64,000 bases of DNA from Halopseudomonas aestusnigri (GCF_002197985.1 NZ_NBYK01000001.1:441023-505022), one strand, 5' to 3'. Shown: positions 9,855-18,326, numbered from the stretch's first letter. Program-made: numbers and translations. The notes: generated by a model not told the origin, from the sequence alone.

Positions 9855-10157
9855 ATGACGGTATCGGATGAGGCCTACGCGGCCATTCTCGGCGCGACAG
9901 CGCAGATCGAGTGGAAAGTGCTGGAGCCGCATTTTGCCCGTGGCGACCTGCTTGCGGTTGATGCGGCACTGGATCTGGTTCAGGTCGCGGCGGCGATGAT
10001 GGAAGACAACAGCGAAGCCATCAAGGGCTGGATGGATGCCGGACAGCTGCAGGTTGCGACCGACAGCTGCGCCGCTGATTGGGCCGCGCGCAACCCGGAT
10101 ACGCTTTGGGCCGTGGTGATTCGGCCCTGGGTGCTGGTGCAGGAGCGGATTGGCTGA
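9855..10157 (+). CDS. DUF2288 family protein
   Basis: A 100-residue, probably cytoplasmic, acidic protein. The pattern ILGATAQIEWKVLEPHFARG near the start, the LDLVQVAAAMMEDNSE segment and the C-terminal LWAVVIRPWVLVQER match the conserved layout of DUF2288 proteins, small single-domain proteins common in Pseudomonas and other gammaproteobacteria with no known function. It lies divergent from livK and is followed by two REP palindromes. Confidence 0.8.
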   Translation: MTVSDEAYAAILGATAQIEWKVLEPHFARGDLLAVDAALDLVQVAAAMMEDNSEAIKGWMDAGQLQVATDSCAADWAARNPDTLWAVVIRPWVLVQERIG

Positions 10158-10171
10158 GCGTTGGACGCTGC

Positions 10172-10191
10172 GGCCACGACATGTCGTGGCC
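10172..10191. repeat. REP palindrome
   Basis: GGCCACGACATGTCGTGGCC is a perfect 20-base palindrome with the same CGACATGTCG core as the other REP elements in the window, but without a GTAG flank. It sits in the convergent gap between the DUF2288 gene and the phnE-like gene. Confidence 0.7.
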
Positions 10192-10245
10192 CTGCATCAA
10201 GAGCGCGCTGGCACAGGTACAGGCGCCGACCGCACCGAGAGGCAG

Positions 10246-10265
10246 GGAGGCGACATGTCGCGTCC
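10246..10265. repeat. REP palindrome, one mismatch
   Basis: GGAGGCGACATGTCGCGTCC differs by one base from the perfect palindromes at 1786, 17303 and 18679. With the copy at 10172 it makes a pair 54 bases apart in a convergent intergenic region. Confidence 0.65.
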
Positions 10266-10286
10266 GAGCGGCCCCGATCTTACCGC

Positions 10287-11051
10287 CTAACCCAATCTCG
10301 CCCGCAACCAGCCGCTCAGTGCATCGACCAGCAGCACCATCGCCAGCATGGCGATGATGACACTGGATGCCTTGGACTGCTGGAACAGGCTGAGGGTAAC
10401 GTGCAGCATCTGGCCCAGACCGCCGGCACCGACAAAGCCAAGCACAGCCGCCATGCGGATGTTGTTTTCCCAGCGATACAACGTATAGGACAGCCACTGC
10501 GGCAACACGCCCGGCAGCGTTCCATAGAGGAAGGCAACAATGCGACCGGCTCCCGCCTCGCGCAGCGCGGTCGCAGGCGCGGTCGGGGTGTTCTCCAGCG
10601 CCTCGGCAAACAGGCGGCCCAGCACGCCGGTGGTGTGCAGCGCCAGTGCCAGGGTGCCGGCAAAGGGGCCGAGCCCGGCGGCCAGCACCATCAAGGCTGC
10701 CCAGACCAGCTCCGGTACCGAGCGTAGCGCATTGAGCAACAGGCGACAGAAGCTGCGCGCAAGAGTGCCCATTCGCCCGGCCGCCAGCAGACTCAGGGCG
10801 GCGCCGAACAGTGCAGCCAGCAGCGTCCCGATCGCCGAGATGGCCAGTGTCTCCAATGCGCCTTGCCAAAGCTTGGCCAGCCAGGCCGGGCTGGTGTTGG
10901 GCGGGAAGAACGCCGCCACATAGCGGGCCATCTGCTCGCGACCATCCGCGGTAACCAGAGAACTGAAATCCAGTTGCAGCCAGATAAATGACGCGGCGAC
11001 CGCGGCGCAAAGGAGCGTCAGGGTCAGTGCGTTGAGCAGCGTGCGCTTCAT
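10287..11051 (-). CDS. phnE: PhnE-like ABC transporter permease, second copy
   Basis: A 254-residue permease with about six membrane helices and the PhnE pattern ALRSVPELVWAALMVLAAGLG, followed by the ATPase-contacting loop LREAGAGRIVAFLYGTLPGV and WENNIRMAAVLGFVGAGGLG. It is the last gene of a four-gene unit with a PhnD-like binding protein, a PhnC-like ATPase and a second PhnE-like permease. Two different permeases probably form a heterodimeric channel, as in other phn-type systems. It overlaps the preceding permease by four bases. The substrate is discussed under the binding protein. Confidence 0.86.
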   Translation of the reverse strand: MKRTLLNALTLTLLCAAVAASFIWLQLDFSSLVTADGREQMARYVAAFFPPNTSPAWLAKLWQGALETLAISAIGTLLAALFGAALSLLAAGRMGTLARSFCRLLLNALRSVPELVWAALMVLAAGLGPFAGTLALALHTTGVLGRLFAEALENTPTAPATALREAGAGRIVAFLYGTLPGVLPQWLSYTLYRWENNIRMAAVLGFVGAGGLGQMLHVTLSLFQQSKASSVIIAMLAMVLLVDALSGWLRARLG

Positions 11052-11890
11052 GCCAGCCTCCGGCGCAGGTAAAGGCTGATCTGGTCTGCAACCAGCACCA
11101 GCAGCAGGAAGGTCAGCAGGATGCTCACCACCTCGCCACCGGCAAACATGCGAATCGACAGGTCAATCATCTGGCCCAGTCCGCCGGCACCGACAAAACC
11201 CATTACCACCGAGGCCCGCACTGCACACTCCCAACGGTACAGGCTATAGGATGTCAGCTCCTGTGCTGCATTCGGCAGCAGACCATAAAAGAAGGCGGCG
11301 ATGCGCGAGCTGCCGCTCTGCAGCAGTGCCCGAGCGGGGGCCTGATCCACCGACTCGAGTATCTCGGCGTAGACCTTGCCGAGCATGCCGCTGTAGGTAA
11401 TGGCAATGGCCAGTACGCCGGCGGTCGGGCCCAGGCCTACGGCCCGCACGAACAGCAATGCCCAAACGATCTCGGGAATGCTGCGCAGTACGATCAGCAG
11501 CATCCGCACCGGGTAGCGCAGCAGCCGGCCGAGCCAGTGCGCTCGACCGCTCAGCAGGGTGGAAACCGACAGCGCCCGGGTGGCTGCCAGAGCCGCGGGT
11601 ATTGCCAGAATCAGTGCCAGTGCCATGCCGGCTGTGGCCATGGCGAGGGTTTCCAGCGTCGCACGAGCCAGCAGATGCAGAAATTCGGCGTCGCTGGCCG
11701 GTGGCCAGAAGCCGCTCAGGAAGCGGCCCATGGTATTCAGGTTGTCACCGCTGAACAGATTCTGGGGACGAAACTCGGTCAGTTGCAGGCCCGGCCACAG
11801 GAGTAGAAGCAGTATCGCGGTCAGCAGGGCGCGGGGCAGGGCGGCCGGGTCGCGCTCGCGCCAGTGGGTTGAAGGCCTGTTCACAGACAA
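11048..11890 (-). CDS. phnE: PhnE-like ABC transporter permease, first copy
   Basis: A 280-residue inner-membrane permease paralogous to the downstream gene, with the matching segments VLRSIPEIVWALLFVRAVGLG, LQSGSSRIAAFFYGLLPNA and WECAVRASVVMGFVGAGGLG. The last of these is the coupling region of PhnE permeases. It overlaps the ATPase gene by ten bases and the next permease by four, so all four genes are almost certainly cotranscribed. Confidence 0.87.
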   Translation of the reverse strand: MSVNRPSTHWRERDPAALPRALLTAILLLLLWPGLQLTEFRPQNLFSGDNLNTMGRFLSGFWPPASDAEFLHLLARATLETLAMATAGMALALILAIPAALAATRALSVSTLLSGRAHWLGRLLRYPVRMLLIVLRSIPEIVWALLFVRAVGLGPTAGVLAIAITYSGMLGKVYAEILESVDQAPARALLQSGSSRIAAFFYGLLPNAAQELTSYSLYRWECAVRASVVMGFVGAGGLGQMIDLSIRMFAGGEVVSILLTFLLLVLVADQISLYLRRRLA

Positions 11891-12684
11891 CGGACCGGCC
11901 GGGCAATTGCCGGATTGGCCGGCTCGGACTGGCGGGCGGTCAGGCTTTCGTTGGCATACAGCGCCGTCAGGTCCTGCTCGCTGACCTCGCCTGCCGATTT
12001 GTCAAACAGGATTCGGCCTGCGCGCAACCCGAGAATCCGCGGGAAGTGCTTGAGCGCGAGATCGACCGCATGCAGGCTGGCCACCAGCGGCAGCTGCCGT
12101 TCACGGGCTACCTCACCCAGCAGACTCAGGGTGTGGTCGGCCAGTACCGGATCCATCGCCGAAACCGGCTCGTCGGCCAGCAGCAGGTCCGGACGCTGGT
12201 ACAGCGTGCGGGCAATCCCGACCCGCTGCTGCTGCCCACCTGATAGCTGGTCGCACCGGTCAAACAGGCGGTCGCCGAGATCCAGCCGAGCCAGCTCCTG
12301 TCGAGCACCCGGGATATCCAGCGGGTAGCACAACGAAACCAGTGCGCGGGCGAGTGACCACTGGCCCAGACGGCCGGCGAGCACCGCAGTGACGACGCGC
12401 TGGCGCGGCGGCAACGGCGGGCTCTGATGGATCAGACCGATACGGCTGCGCAGTCGACGCAAGTCGCCGGAACCCAGCCGGGCAGGTTGAAGGTCCAGCA
12501 GCCTCAGTTCGCCACTGCTGGGCAACAGGCTGGTTGCCAGCAGCCGCAGCAAGGTGGTCTTGCCCGCGCCGGAGGGTCCGATGATGGCAACCTGCTCACC
12601 CGGATTCAGGGTCAGGTCAATGCCCTGCAGCGCGGTCTGGCCGTTGGGGTGAACATAGTCCACCCCGGACAGCCGGATGCTCAC
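11881..12684 (-). CDS. phnC: PhnC-like ABC transporter ATP-binding protein
   Basis: A 267-residue ABC ATPase: Walker A GPSGAGKTTLLRLLATSL, signature QLSGGQQQRVGIARTLYQRP, Walker B LLLADEPVSAMDPVLADHTL. The D-loop and the segment after it follow the PhnC subfamily rather than amino acid or lipoprotein ATPases. It powers import through the two PhnE-like permeases and overlaps both the binding-protein gene and the first permease gene. Confidence 0.88.
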   Translation of the reverse strand: MSIRLSGVDYVHPNGQTALQGIDLTLNPGEQVAIIGPSGAGKTTLLRLLATSLLPSSGELRLLDLQPARLGSGDLRRLRSRIGLIHQSPPLPPRQRVVTAVLAGRLGQWSLARALVSLCYPLDIPGARQELARLDLGDRLFDRCDQLSGGQQQRVGIARTLYQRPDLLLADEPVSAMDPVLADHTLSLLGEVARERQLPLVASLHAVDLALKHFPRILGLRAGRILFDKSAGEVSEQDLTALYANESLTARQSEPANPAIARPVRCL

Positions 12685-13550
12685 TCGAGCAGACCCGCAG
12701 AGCGGGCGGCCTCTTCAATACCGATATAGTTTTCGGCGCTGGTCGGCACAAAGCGCGAGGCTCGTTGCAGGTCAAGGATCGCCTTGTGCGCCGGGTTGGC
12801 CGGGTCCAGCGCCAGGAAGGCCGCACGGATGCGCTCGACCAGTTCGGGCTCCAGGTCGCCACGCACGGTCCAGTTGTAGTCGTAGTAGGTTGGCGTTGTG
12901 GTGTAAACGCGTACCTTGCTGGTGTCGACCTTGTTCTCTTCCAGCAGCTTTTCCCAGACCGAGGAGTTCAGCACGCCGGCGTCGACCTTGCCGGATTCGA
13001 CCCAGGCGACAGTGGCGTCATGGGCGCCGGAGAAACCGACACGGCTGAAAAAGGTGTCGGGATCGATGCCGTCCTGCTGCAGGAAGTAGCGGGGCATCAG
13101 GTGCCCGGAGGTCGAGGACACCGAGCCGAAGGCGAAGCTCTTGCCCTTGAGGTCAGCGTGGCGGTTTACCTGTGGATCGGCGGTGATGAAGGTGCTGGTA
13201 AACACTTCATCCTGCTCGCGCTGAACCAGCGGAATGGCGTTGCCGGTGCGCAGCTTGGCCTGAACGAAGGTAAAACCACCCAGCCACGCCATATCCAGAC
13301 GCTTGGCACCAAGCGCTTCAACCACGCCGGCATAATCGGAGACCGGCTGGAATACGACTGGAATACCCAGCTGTTCCTGCAGGTATTGGCCGAGAGGTTC
13401 GAACTTGCGCAGCAGCTCGGTGGGCGCCTCATCCGGGATGGCGGAGACACGAAGCTCAGTTGTTTCAGCACTGGCAGCGGCAGAGAACAGGGTAGCGACA
13501 GACAGGCAAAGGCCTGCCAGCAGCGCGGCGGGGCGACGACGTGGGAACAT
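12681..13550 (-). CDS. PhnD-like periplasmic binding protein, putative selenate/phosphonate ABC transporter
   Basis: A 289-residue periplasmic protein with a signal peptide (cleavage near AASAE, residue 28-29) and a PhnD-type fold. VSAIPDEAPTELLRKFEPLG, AWLGGFTFVQAKLRTG and GSVSSTSGHLMPRYFL resemble the branch of PhnD relatives that databases label as putative selenate binding proteins, rather than classical E. coli PhnD. The TSGHLMP loop probably binds the oxyanion. It is the first gene of the four-gene transporter operon. The real substrate could be selenate, phosphite, phosphate or a phosphonate; nothing adjacent encodes phosphonate breakdown. Confidence 0.75.
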   Translation of the reverse strand: MFPRRRPAALLAGLCLSVATLFSAAASAETTELRVSAIPDEAPTELLRKFEPLGQYLQEQLGIPVVFQPVSDYAGVVEALGAKRLDMAWLGGFTFVQAKLRTGNAIPLVQREQDEVFTSTFITADPQVNRHADLKGKSFAFGSVSSTSGHLMPRYFLQQDGIDPDTFFSRVGFSGAHDATVAWVESGKVDAGVLNSSVWEKLLEENKVDTSKVRVYTTTPTYYDYNWTVRGDLEPELVERIRAAFLALDPANPAHKAILDLQRASRFVPTSAENYIGIEEAARSAGLLE

Positions 13551-13714
13551 GTTTTTCTCCGGTTCAATAGCGGATTACTCGTGCCGAGCGTTGTTGGCCC
13601 GGTACGGCGTGTGCGAAGTGTAGTGAAAAAATGCAGCGAGGCGAAGTGCTGCCGTGCTGTGCTCCCATTCTGTCCGGCATCCATTACACTGCTGGCTTTT
13701 TGTGGAGGCACTCC

Positions 13715-14506
13715 ATGCGCTGGCCCGTCGCTGCCAACCTGTCCCTGCTGTTTGCCGATATGCCCTTGCCCGAGAGGGTCGATGCTGCCCGTGACGCAGG
13801 TTTTTCCGGTGTCGAGATCCAGTTCCCCTATGTGCTGGAAGCCGCAGCGCTCAGAGCCGAGCTGGAGCGCCTGGCGCTGCCGCTGGTGCTGATCAACCTG
13901 CCGGCCGGTGACCTGATGGCAGGCGGCGCTGGGCTCGCGGCAGTACCCGAGCGTCGGCCGGCCTTCGCTCGGGCGCTGGATCAGGCGCTGCGTTATGCCG
14001 AAGTAGTCAGACCCGAGCGTGTCAATGTGCTGCCCGGGCGGCTGGTTGAAGGCGTTGAGCGGGAAGCTGCCCTGGCGTGTCTGGCGGACAATCTGCGGCT
14101 GGCGGCCGACGGTTTCGCCGGTCTGGGCATTGGTGTTTGCTGTGAGGCAATCAATCGGCTGGACATGCCCGGTTTTCTGATTGCCGGCTCAGCGGAGCTG
14201 GTCGACCTGATGGACCGCGTGGCGCATGCCAATGTGGCCGCCCAGCTGGATCTGTATCACATGGTGCGCATGGGCGAGAGCCTGCCTGTTGCGATAGGCC
14301 GCCTGGCTGGTCGTATCGGCCACGTTCAGTTTGCCGACGCGCCGGGGCGGGGCGCCCCCGGCACGGGGGATATTGATTTTGCCGAGGCGATGCAGGCGCT
14401 GGCATTGGCAGGCTACCGTGGCTGGCTGGCGGCCGAATACCGCCCAGGCCCGGCTGATGCCCTGCGCTGGTTGGACAGCTGGCGTTCGGCCGGTTGGGCT
14501 GGCTGA
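13715..14506 (+). CDS. hyi: Hydroxypyruvate isomerase-like TIM-barrel protein
   Basis: A 263-residue TIM-barrel protein of the Hyi/OtnI family, which isomerises hydroxypyruvate to tartronate semialdehyde or 2-oxo-tetronates. The start MRWPVAANLSLLFADMPLPE with GFSGVEIQFPY, then CCEAINRLDMPGFL, QLDLYHMVRMGE and HVQFADAPGRGAPGTGDIDF, follow the family's metal-binding and catalytic segments. The ATG at 13715 is preceded by TGGAGG at six bases; an upstream in-frame ATG has no site. It is divergent from the transporter operon. No glyoxylate carboligase or reductase gene is nearby, so the exact substrate is unsettled. Confidence 0.82.
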   Translation: MRWPVAANLSLLFADMPLPERVDAARDAGFSGVEIQFPYVLEAAALRAELERLALPLVLINLPAGDLMAGGAGLAAVPERRPAFARALDQALRYAEVVRPERVNVLPGRLVEGVEREAALACLADNLRLAADGFAGLGIGVCCEAINRLDMPGFLIAGSAELVDLMDRVAHANVAAQLDLYHMVRMGESLPVAIGRLAGRIGHVQFADAPGRGAPGTGDIDFAEAMQALALAGYRGWLAAEYRPGPADALRWLDSWRSAGWAG

Positions 14507-14929
14507 TCAGACACCGGGACCGCAACGCACCTCACGCGCTCTTGTCAGCAGGTTGCCGCGATCATCATATAACCAGCCGGCCGGTCGCCAGCCGCGACGG
14601 GCCAGTTCAAGGCGATAATGGCGGCCTGGGGCGAAGTCATGACTGATGGCCATGATGCAGGTGCGCCGGCCGCTGCTCATGACGCCTTGCACCGCGCCTG
14701 GGGAAGGCGTCTCGAAGTCATAGCGTACCTGCAGTTCGTGCGGCCCTGTGCTGAGATCGTCGAAGCGCAGGCTGCGCTGCGGCTCGCCATCCAGTCGGTA
14801 GGCCTGGGCCAGGCTGCCCACGTCAGGGTCAAGGGTGATGCGGGCTCTGTCTTGTGCCAGAGGCGGCAGGGGCGCTGAGGCGCAGCCGATGAGCAGCAGT
14901 GCGCAAGGAAGTACACGGATCGTCTTCAT
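14507..14929 (-). CDS. Small putative lipoprotein
   Basis: A 140-residue protein with a lipoprotein signal peptide (lipobox LIGC, Cys about residue 16). The mature part looks beta-rich with two further Cys residues (RRTCIMAI and REVRCGPGV) and no recognised catalytic motif. Its start overlaps the stop of the upstream binding-protein gene by four bases, so the two are one operon and the lipoprotein could act with that protein in the envelope. The function is unknown. The gene ends head-on against the hydroxypyruvate isomerase-like gene with no gap. Confidence 0.65.
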   Translation of the reverse strand: MKTIRVLPCALLLIGCASAPLPPLAQDRARITLDPDVGSLAQAYRLDGEPQRSLRFDDLSTGPHELQVRYDFETPSPGAVQGVMSSGRRTCIMAISHDFAPGRHYRLELARRGWRPAGWLYDDRGNLLTRAREVRCGPGV

Positions 14930-16182
14930 GGGCCTGTTGCAGTCAGTGGTTGAGGAAACAGCAGGTCATCCATACGCAGGGCCTTTTCGACATCCAGTCC
15001 AATGATCAGTACGCCAATGACGCTGTTGGTCAGCGGGTCACGTATGCCGGTACTGAGATGAACCTGAAAGCGCCGGGTGGACTGGTCATAGTCGAGCGTA
15101 CTCATGTACGGCTGGTCTGAAAAGAAGGGCTCGACGAACTTGGTTTCGTCGCCCTGCCAGTAATCGGTCGTCAGGTCACTGATCGCCACGTTGAGGCCGT
15201 GCTGGTCGGTCACGATCAGCTCGCTGATGGCTCCGTTCTGACCTGACCGGATGTCCCGTAGCCAGTCCGACAGCGCCGTGTTCAGCACGCTGGTCGTCAG
15301 CGGGCGCTGATCGGCGGGCAGGTGCTGCTCCGCCAGCCATTGCCTGTCCAGCTGTTCGATTGCCTGGATTGATAGCCCTTGGTGCCTGCGGTTCTGTTCC
15401 CGCACTGCAGAGATTAATGCAGAGTCCTGCCGCCATTGCGCAAACAGGTTTTCGTAAAGGCTTTGCAGGCGCTGGCGCTCCCCCGCAGTCAGCACGCCAA
15501 ATTCAGGCAGGCAGCCGAATACCCGATCATTGAATTGTTCTATGAAGCCAGGATGGGCATCGACATAGCGATTGGAGAAGTAGACGCCGAGGGTCGTGTA
15601 TTGCTGAAAGTGGGCGTAGGCCGGGCGCAGCGTTGTGGGCGCCCGGGTCAGTTCGATTCGCAGGGTCTGCTGATCAGCAAGAAAGGCATCAATACGGCCG
15701 CGCTGCAGCAATTGCAGCAGTTGCCCGGTGTTGCTCACCAGCGGGTCAACGCGATAACCATGCTGCTGCAGCCACTCCACCTCGTTGCTCCCGCGGATAC
15801 CGGCGATCTTCAGTCCGGATGCCTTGCCTATGCTCGGCGGGCGGGTAGGGCTGTTGCTGAACCAGTACCATTTTTCCAGTGCCAGTGGTGCAGACAGGAC
15901 CGCAAAATTGCTGGCGCGGTTCATTCTGGTCGCCGAGAAGAAGCCGTCGGCCTTGCCGGCACTGACCTCCTGGATGGCGCGTTCCCACGGCAGGACCCGG
16001 ATGTCGTACTCGACCTGCATGCTGTCGAATATGCATTCCAGAGCTCGGACAGAGCTGCCGGTCAGACGGTCTCCTTCGCGCACCTGGTAGGGGGGGAAGA
16101 TGTCGGTGTTCAGACGAATGCTTTCCGCCTGTGCAGTGCAGGCCAGCAAAAGCAGCAGTGGCAGCATCAATACGCGCGGCAT
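14926..16182 (-). CDS. Periplasmic solute-binding domain fused to a PDC/Cache-like domain
   Basis: A 418-residue secreted protein with a signal peptide (cleavage near AQAE, residue 19-20). Residues about 20-240 form a type II solute-binding (SBP_bac_3) domain: LNTDIFPPYQVREGDRLTGS, LPWERAIQEVSAGKADGFFS, LLQRGRIDAFLADQQTL. Residues about 290-410 look like a PDC/Cache sensor domain: AISELIVTDQHGLNVAISDL, DYWQGDETKF, a ligand-pocket-like STGIRDPLTNSVIGVLIIGL. There is no membrane helix beyond the signal and no kinase, cyclase or methyl-accepting output. Both domains usually sense small molecules, so it may be a free periplasmic sensor acting on a partner. It is cotranscribed with the small lipoprotein gene. 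Confidence 0.68.
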   Translation of the reverse strand: MPRVLMLPLLLLLACTAQAESIRLNTDIFPPYQVREGDRLTGSSVRALECIFDSMQVEYDIRVLPWERAIQEVSAGKADGFFSATRMNRASNFAVLSAPLALEKWYWFSNSPTRPPSIGKASGLKIAGIRGSNEVEWLQQHGYRVDPLVSNTGQLLQLLQRGRIDAFLADQQTLRIELTRAPTTLRPAYAHFQQYTTLGVYFSNRYVDAHPGFIEQFNDRVFGCLPEFGVLTAGERQRLQSLYENLFAQWRQDSALISAVREQNRRHQGLSIQAIEQLDRQWLAEQHLPADQRPLTTSVLNTALSDWLRDIRSGQNGAISELIVTDQHGLNVAISDLTTDYWQGDETKFVEPFFSDQPYMSTLDYDQSTRRFQVHLSTGIRDPLTNSVIGVLIIGLDVEKALRMDDLLFPQPLTATGP

Positions 16183-16398
16183 CGTCGATGATTCCTTTCG
16201 GGTTCCAATTCAACTATAGGTGAAATCGGCGGACTTATCGGCGGTCTGACATATTTCGATAAACCCGGTTGCTGCTGCCTGATCAAGCAGACCGATAGCG
16301 CTGGTCGAACGTTGCCGCCCGGCGCATCCTATTCAGACAACTTATTATCAGCAAGTCTGCGCATAAGCGATGTAGTGCATTTTACGAGGAGACACGGC

Positions 16399-17247
16399 AT
16401 GCAGGACCTTCAGGGCAAGGTAGCGGTAATCACGGGTGGTGGTAGCGGTCTCGGCCGCGAGCTGGCGCTGTGCTGCGCGGCACGCGGCATGAAGCTGGTG
16501 CTCGGCGATGTGGATGAGCGCGGCATGCAGGAAACCGTGCGCCTGGTCGAGGAAGCGGCACCGGGTACCGAATCCGCCACCATGCGGCTGGATGTCTCCA
16601 AGCTGGAACAGGTGCAGGCGCTGGCCGATCTGTGCAAGTCGCGCTTTGGTGGCGCTCACCTGCTGTTCAATAACGCTGGCGTCAGCGTCGGTGGCGCCGC
16701 CTGGGAAAACACCCCGGACGACTGGGAGTGGGTGATGGGTGTGAACGTCTATGGCGTGATCTGGGGCGTCAAGGTGTTCACCCCGATCATGCTGGAGCAG
16801 GGCGAGGGTCACATCGTCAATACCGCCTCTGCTGCAGGCTGGCTCAATGGCCCCAACATGGCGGTCTACAACGTCAGCAAGCACTCGGTGGTGGCGCTTT
16901 CCGAAACCCTGGCGCTGGATCTGCAGGACATTGGCGCCAATGTCGGCGTGACCTGCCTGTGCCCGGCGTTTTTCCCCACCGGTATTTCCGACTCTCAGCG
17001 TAACCGTCCGGCGGACAAGGCTGATACCGTTGCCCTCAGTGAAACGGCACTCAAGCGTGCCGAGATGACCAAGGCTGCGGTTGCCAAAGGCAGGATTCAG
17101 GCGTCTGACGTAGCTGAAATGACCGTCAAGGCGGTGGAGGCCAACCAGTTCTATGTCTTCCCGCACCGCAAGATCAAGCAACTGATTGCTCTGCGCGCTC
17201 AGGCGGCTGACAACGAGCAGACGGTATTCGACTCGCTGAATCCGTAA
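16399..17247 (+). CDS. Short-chain dehydrogenase/reductase
   Basis: A 282-residue classical-type SDR. The cofactor motif is TGGGSGLG (residues 13-20), followed by NNAG, the catalytic Ser region NTASAAG and YNVSK (Tyr and Lys). The D after beta-strand two (LGDVDERG) favours NAD+ over NADP+. The C-terminal tail is longer than in minimal SDRs and ends with a region (ASDVAEMTVKAVEANQFYVF) seen in SDRs acting on hydrophobic alcohols or ketones. GAGGAG precedes the ATG at 16399; the frame is open further up but without a start signal. The substrate cannot be named. It stands alone, divergent from the binding-protein gene. Confidence 0.82.
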   Translation: MQDLQGKVAVITGGGSGLGRELALCCAARGMKLVLGDVDERGMQETVRLVEEAAPGTESATMRLDVSKLEQVQALADLCKSRFGGAHLLFNNAGVSVGGAAWENTPDDWEWVMGVNVYGVIWGVKVFTPIMLEQGEGHIVNTASAAGWLNGPNMAVYNVSKHSVVALSETLALDLQDIGANVGVTCLCPAFFPTGISDSQRNRPADKADTVALSETALKRAEMTKAAVAKGRIQASDVAEMTVKAVEANQFYVFPHRKIKQLIALRAQAADNEQTVFDSLNP

Positions 17248-17302
17248 AGCTCCGATGCAGCAGATCCAGGTCGTGCGGCAGGCCTGGACCTGGTGCACCT
17301 GC

Positions 17303-17326
17303 GGACGCGACATGTCGCGTCCCTAC
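17303..17326 (-). repeat. GTAG-type REP palindrome
   Basis: The perfect palindrome GGACGCGACATGTCGCGTCC (17303-17322) is followed by CTAC, so the element is oriented leftward. It is identical to the copy beside nhaC at 1786 and lies in the convergent gap between the SDR gene and phaG. Confidence 0.8.
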
Positions 17327-17380
17327 GCTGGCGGTAGCTCGGCGTCATACAACAGCGGCAGGGCAGGTGGTTTCCGGGAA

Positions 17381-17443
17381 GGTCGAGCGCCCGCTCGACC
17401 AGCAGGCAGGGATGCAGCGCTATGGCCGAGTTGGAACTCGGCC
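17381..17443. repeat. Two 20-base hairpins of a different palindrome family
   Basis: GGTCGAGCGCCCGCTCGACC (17381-17400) and GGCCGAGTTGGAACTCGGCC (17424-17443) each form a nine-pair stem with a two-base loop. They share the CGAG core and size with each other but not the CGACATGTCG core of the REP copies. They lie at the 3' end of phaG and may stop or stabilise its transcript. Confidence 0.55.
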
Positions 17444-17453
17444 GTCCCGGAGT

Positions 17454-18326
17454 TCAGCCAGCCAGCGCCAGTTTCTGTCTGTCGGCGCCGGCCGTATCGC
17501 CCAGTACAAATCCTGCAACCGCCGCGCGCGTGTCCTGCAGCGCTGTCTTGTGCTCCAGCTCCAGAAAATGCCCGGTGTGCGCGATTCTGACAAAGCGTGC
17601 GTTGGTCGCCAGCTCGCCAAAACAGCGAGCATCGTCCGCGCTGGTGTACTTGTCCCATGCGCCATTGATAAACAGCAGCGGTATATCGATGTTGCGCACA
17701 CAGCTCATGTATTGCCCGGCATCCAGCTCCAGCACCTGACGCACGTGAAACAGCATCTGGCTGTACTCGTGTTCCTCCAGGCTGCTGACATGGCGGAAGT
17801 TGCAGCGCTTGTATAGCGGCGGCAGGTACTCGCCGATCGTGTCGTTGATCAGCATGGCGACGGCCTGGCGGTCGCAGGCTGCCAGGTGCATCCTGCCGCG
17901 GCTCAGATAGTCCTGCATGTGCGGGTTGAGTATTGGCGAGAAGGATGTGACGACGGCCCGCCGAATACGCGCCGGCCGCTGCGCCAGTGCCAGCATGGTC
18001 GCCACGCCTCCCCACGAGAACGACATCACCTGGTCGGCCCGGAAGTGCTCAATCAGGTCCAGCAGAATCAGTGCTTCATCTTCCTTGCCTATCAACGGCA
18101 GCGACGGATTGTGCGGGCGTGAGTGACCGCTGTAGGGCTGGTCGAATAACACGACGTTGCACAGCGGCTGCAGATAGCGGAGCGTCTGGCCGAAGGCGGC
18201 GCTGGTCGCCAGCGAGCCGTTGACCAGAATGATGGTCGTGTCGCTGGCCGGGTTGGGGTAAAACCAGGTGTGCACCTTCAAATCACGGTGCACGCGAACA
18301 ACAGCTTTCTCAGCGTACATGGGCAC
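17454..18326 (-). CDS. phaG: 3-hydroxyacyl-ACP:CoA transacylase / thioesterase PhaG
   Basis: A 290-residue alpha/beta-hydrolase-fold protein. The segments VNGSLATSAAFGQTL, NVVLFDQPYSGHSRPHNP, the nucleophile elbow MSFSWGG, HVSSLEEHEY and FINGAWDKYT resemble P. putida PhaG closely and RhlA less closely. PhaG moves (R)-3-hydroxyacyl groups off acyl carrier protein, linking fatty acid synthesis to medium-chain polyhydroxyalkanoates; RhlA makes the lipid part of rhamnolipids. The catalytic Ser is in SFSWGG, with Asp in NGAWD and His in AHTGHFLELE. No rhlB or pha synthase gene is nearby. It lies between an SDR gene and the flagellar cluster. Confidence 0.85.
   Translation of the reverse strand: MPMYAEKAVVRVHRDLKVHTWFYPNPASDTTIILVNGSLATSAAFGQTLRYLQPLCNVVLFDQPYSGHSRPHNPSLPLIGKEDEALILLDLIEHFRADQVMSFSWGGVATMLALAQRPARIRRAVVTSFSPILNPHMQDYLSRGRMHLAACDRQAVAMLINDTIGEYLPPLYKRCNFRHVSSLEEHEYSQMLFHVRQVLELDAGQYMSCVRNIDIPLLFINGAWDKYTSADDARCFGELATNARFVRIAHTGHFLELEHKTALQDTRAAVAGFVLGDTAGADRQKLALAG

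Noticed and set aside
17454-18326. Calling the hydrolase-fold gene rhlA
   Set aside because: Resemblance to PhaG is stronger (LVNGSLAT, LFDQPYSG, SFSWGG) and no rhlB lies next to it; RhlA remains a weaker alternative.
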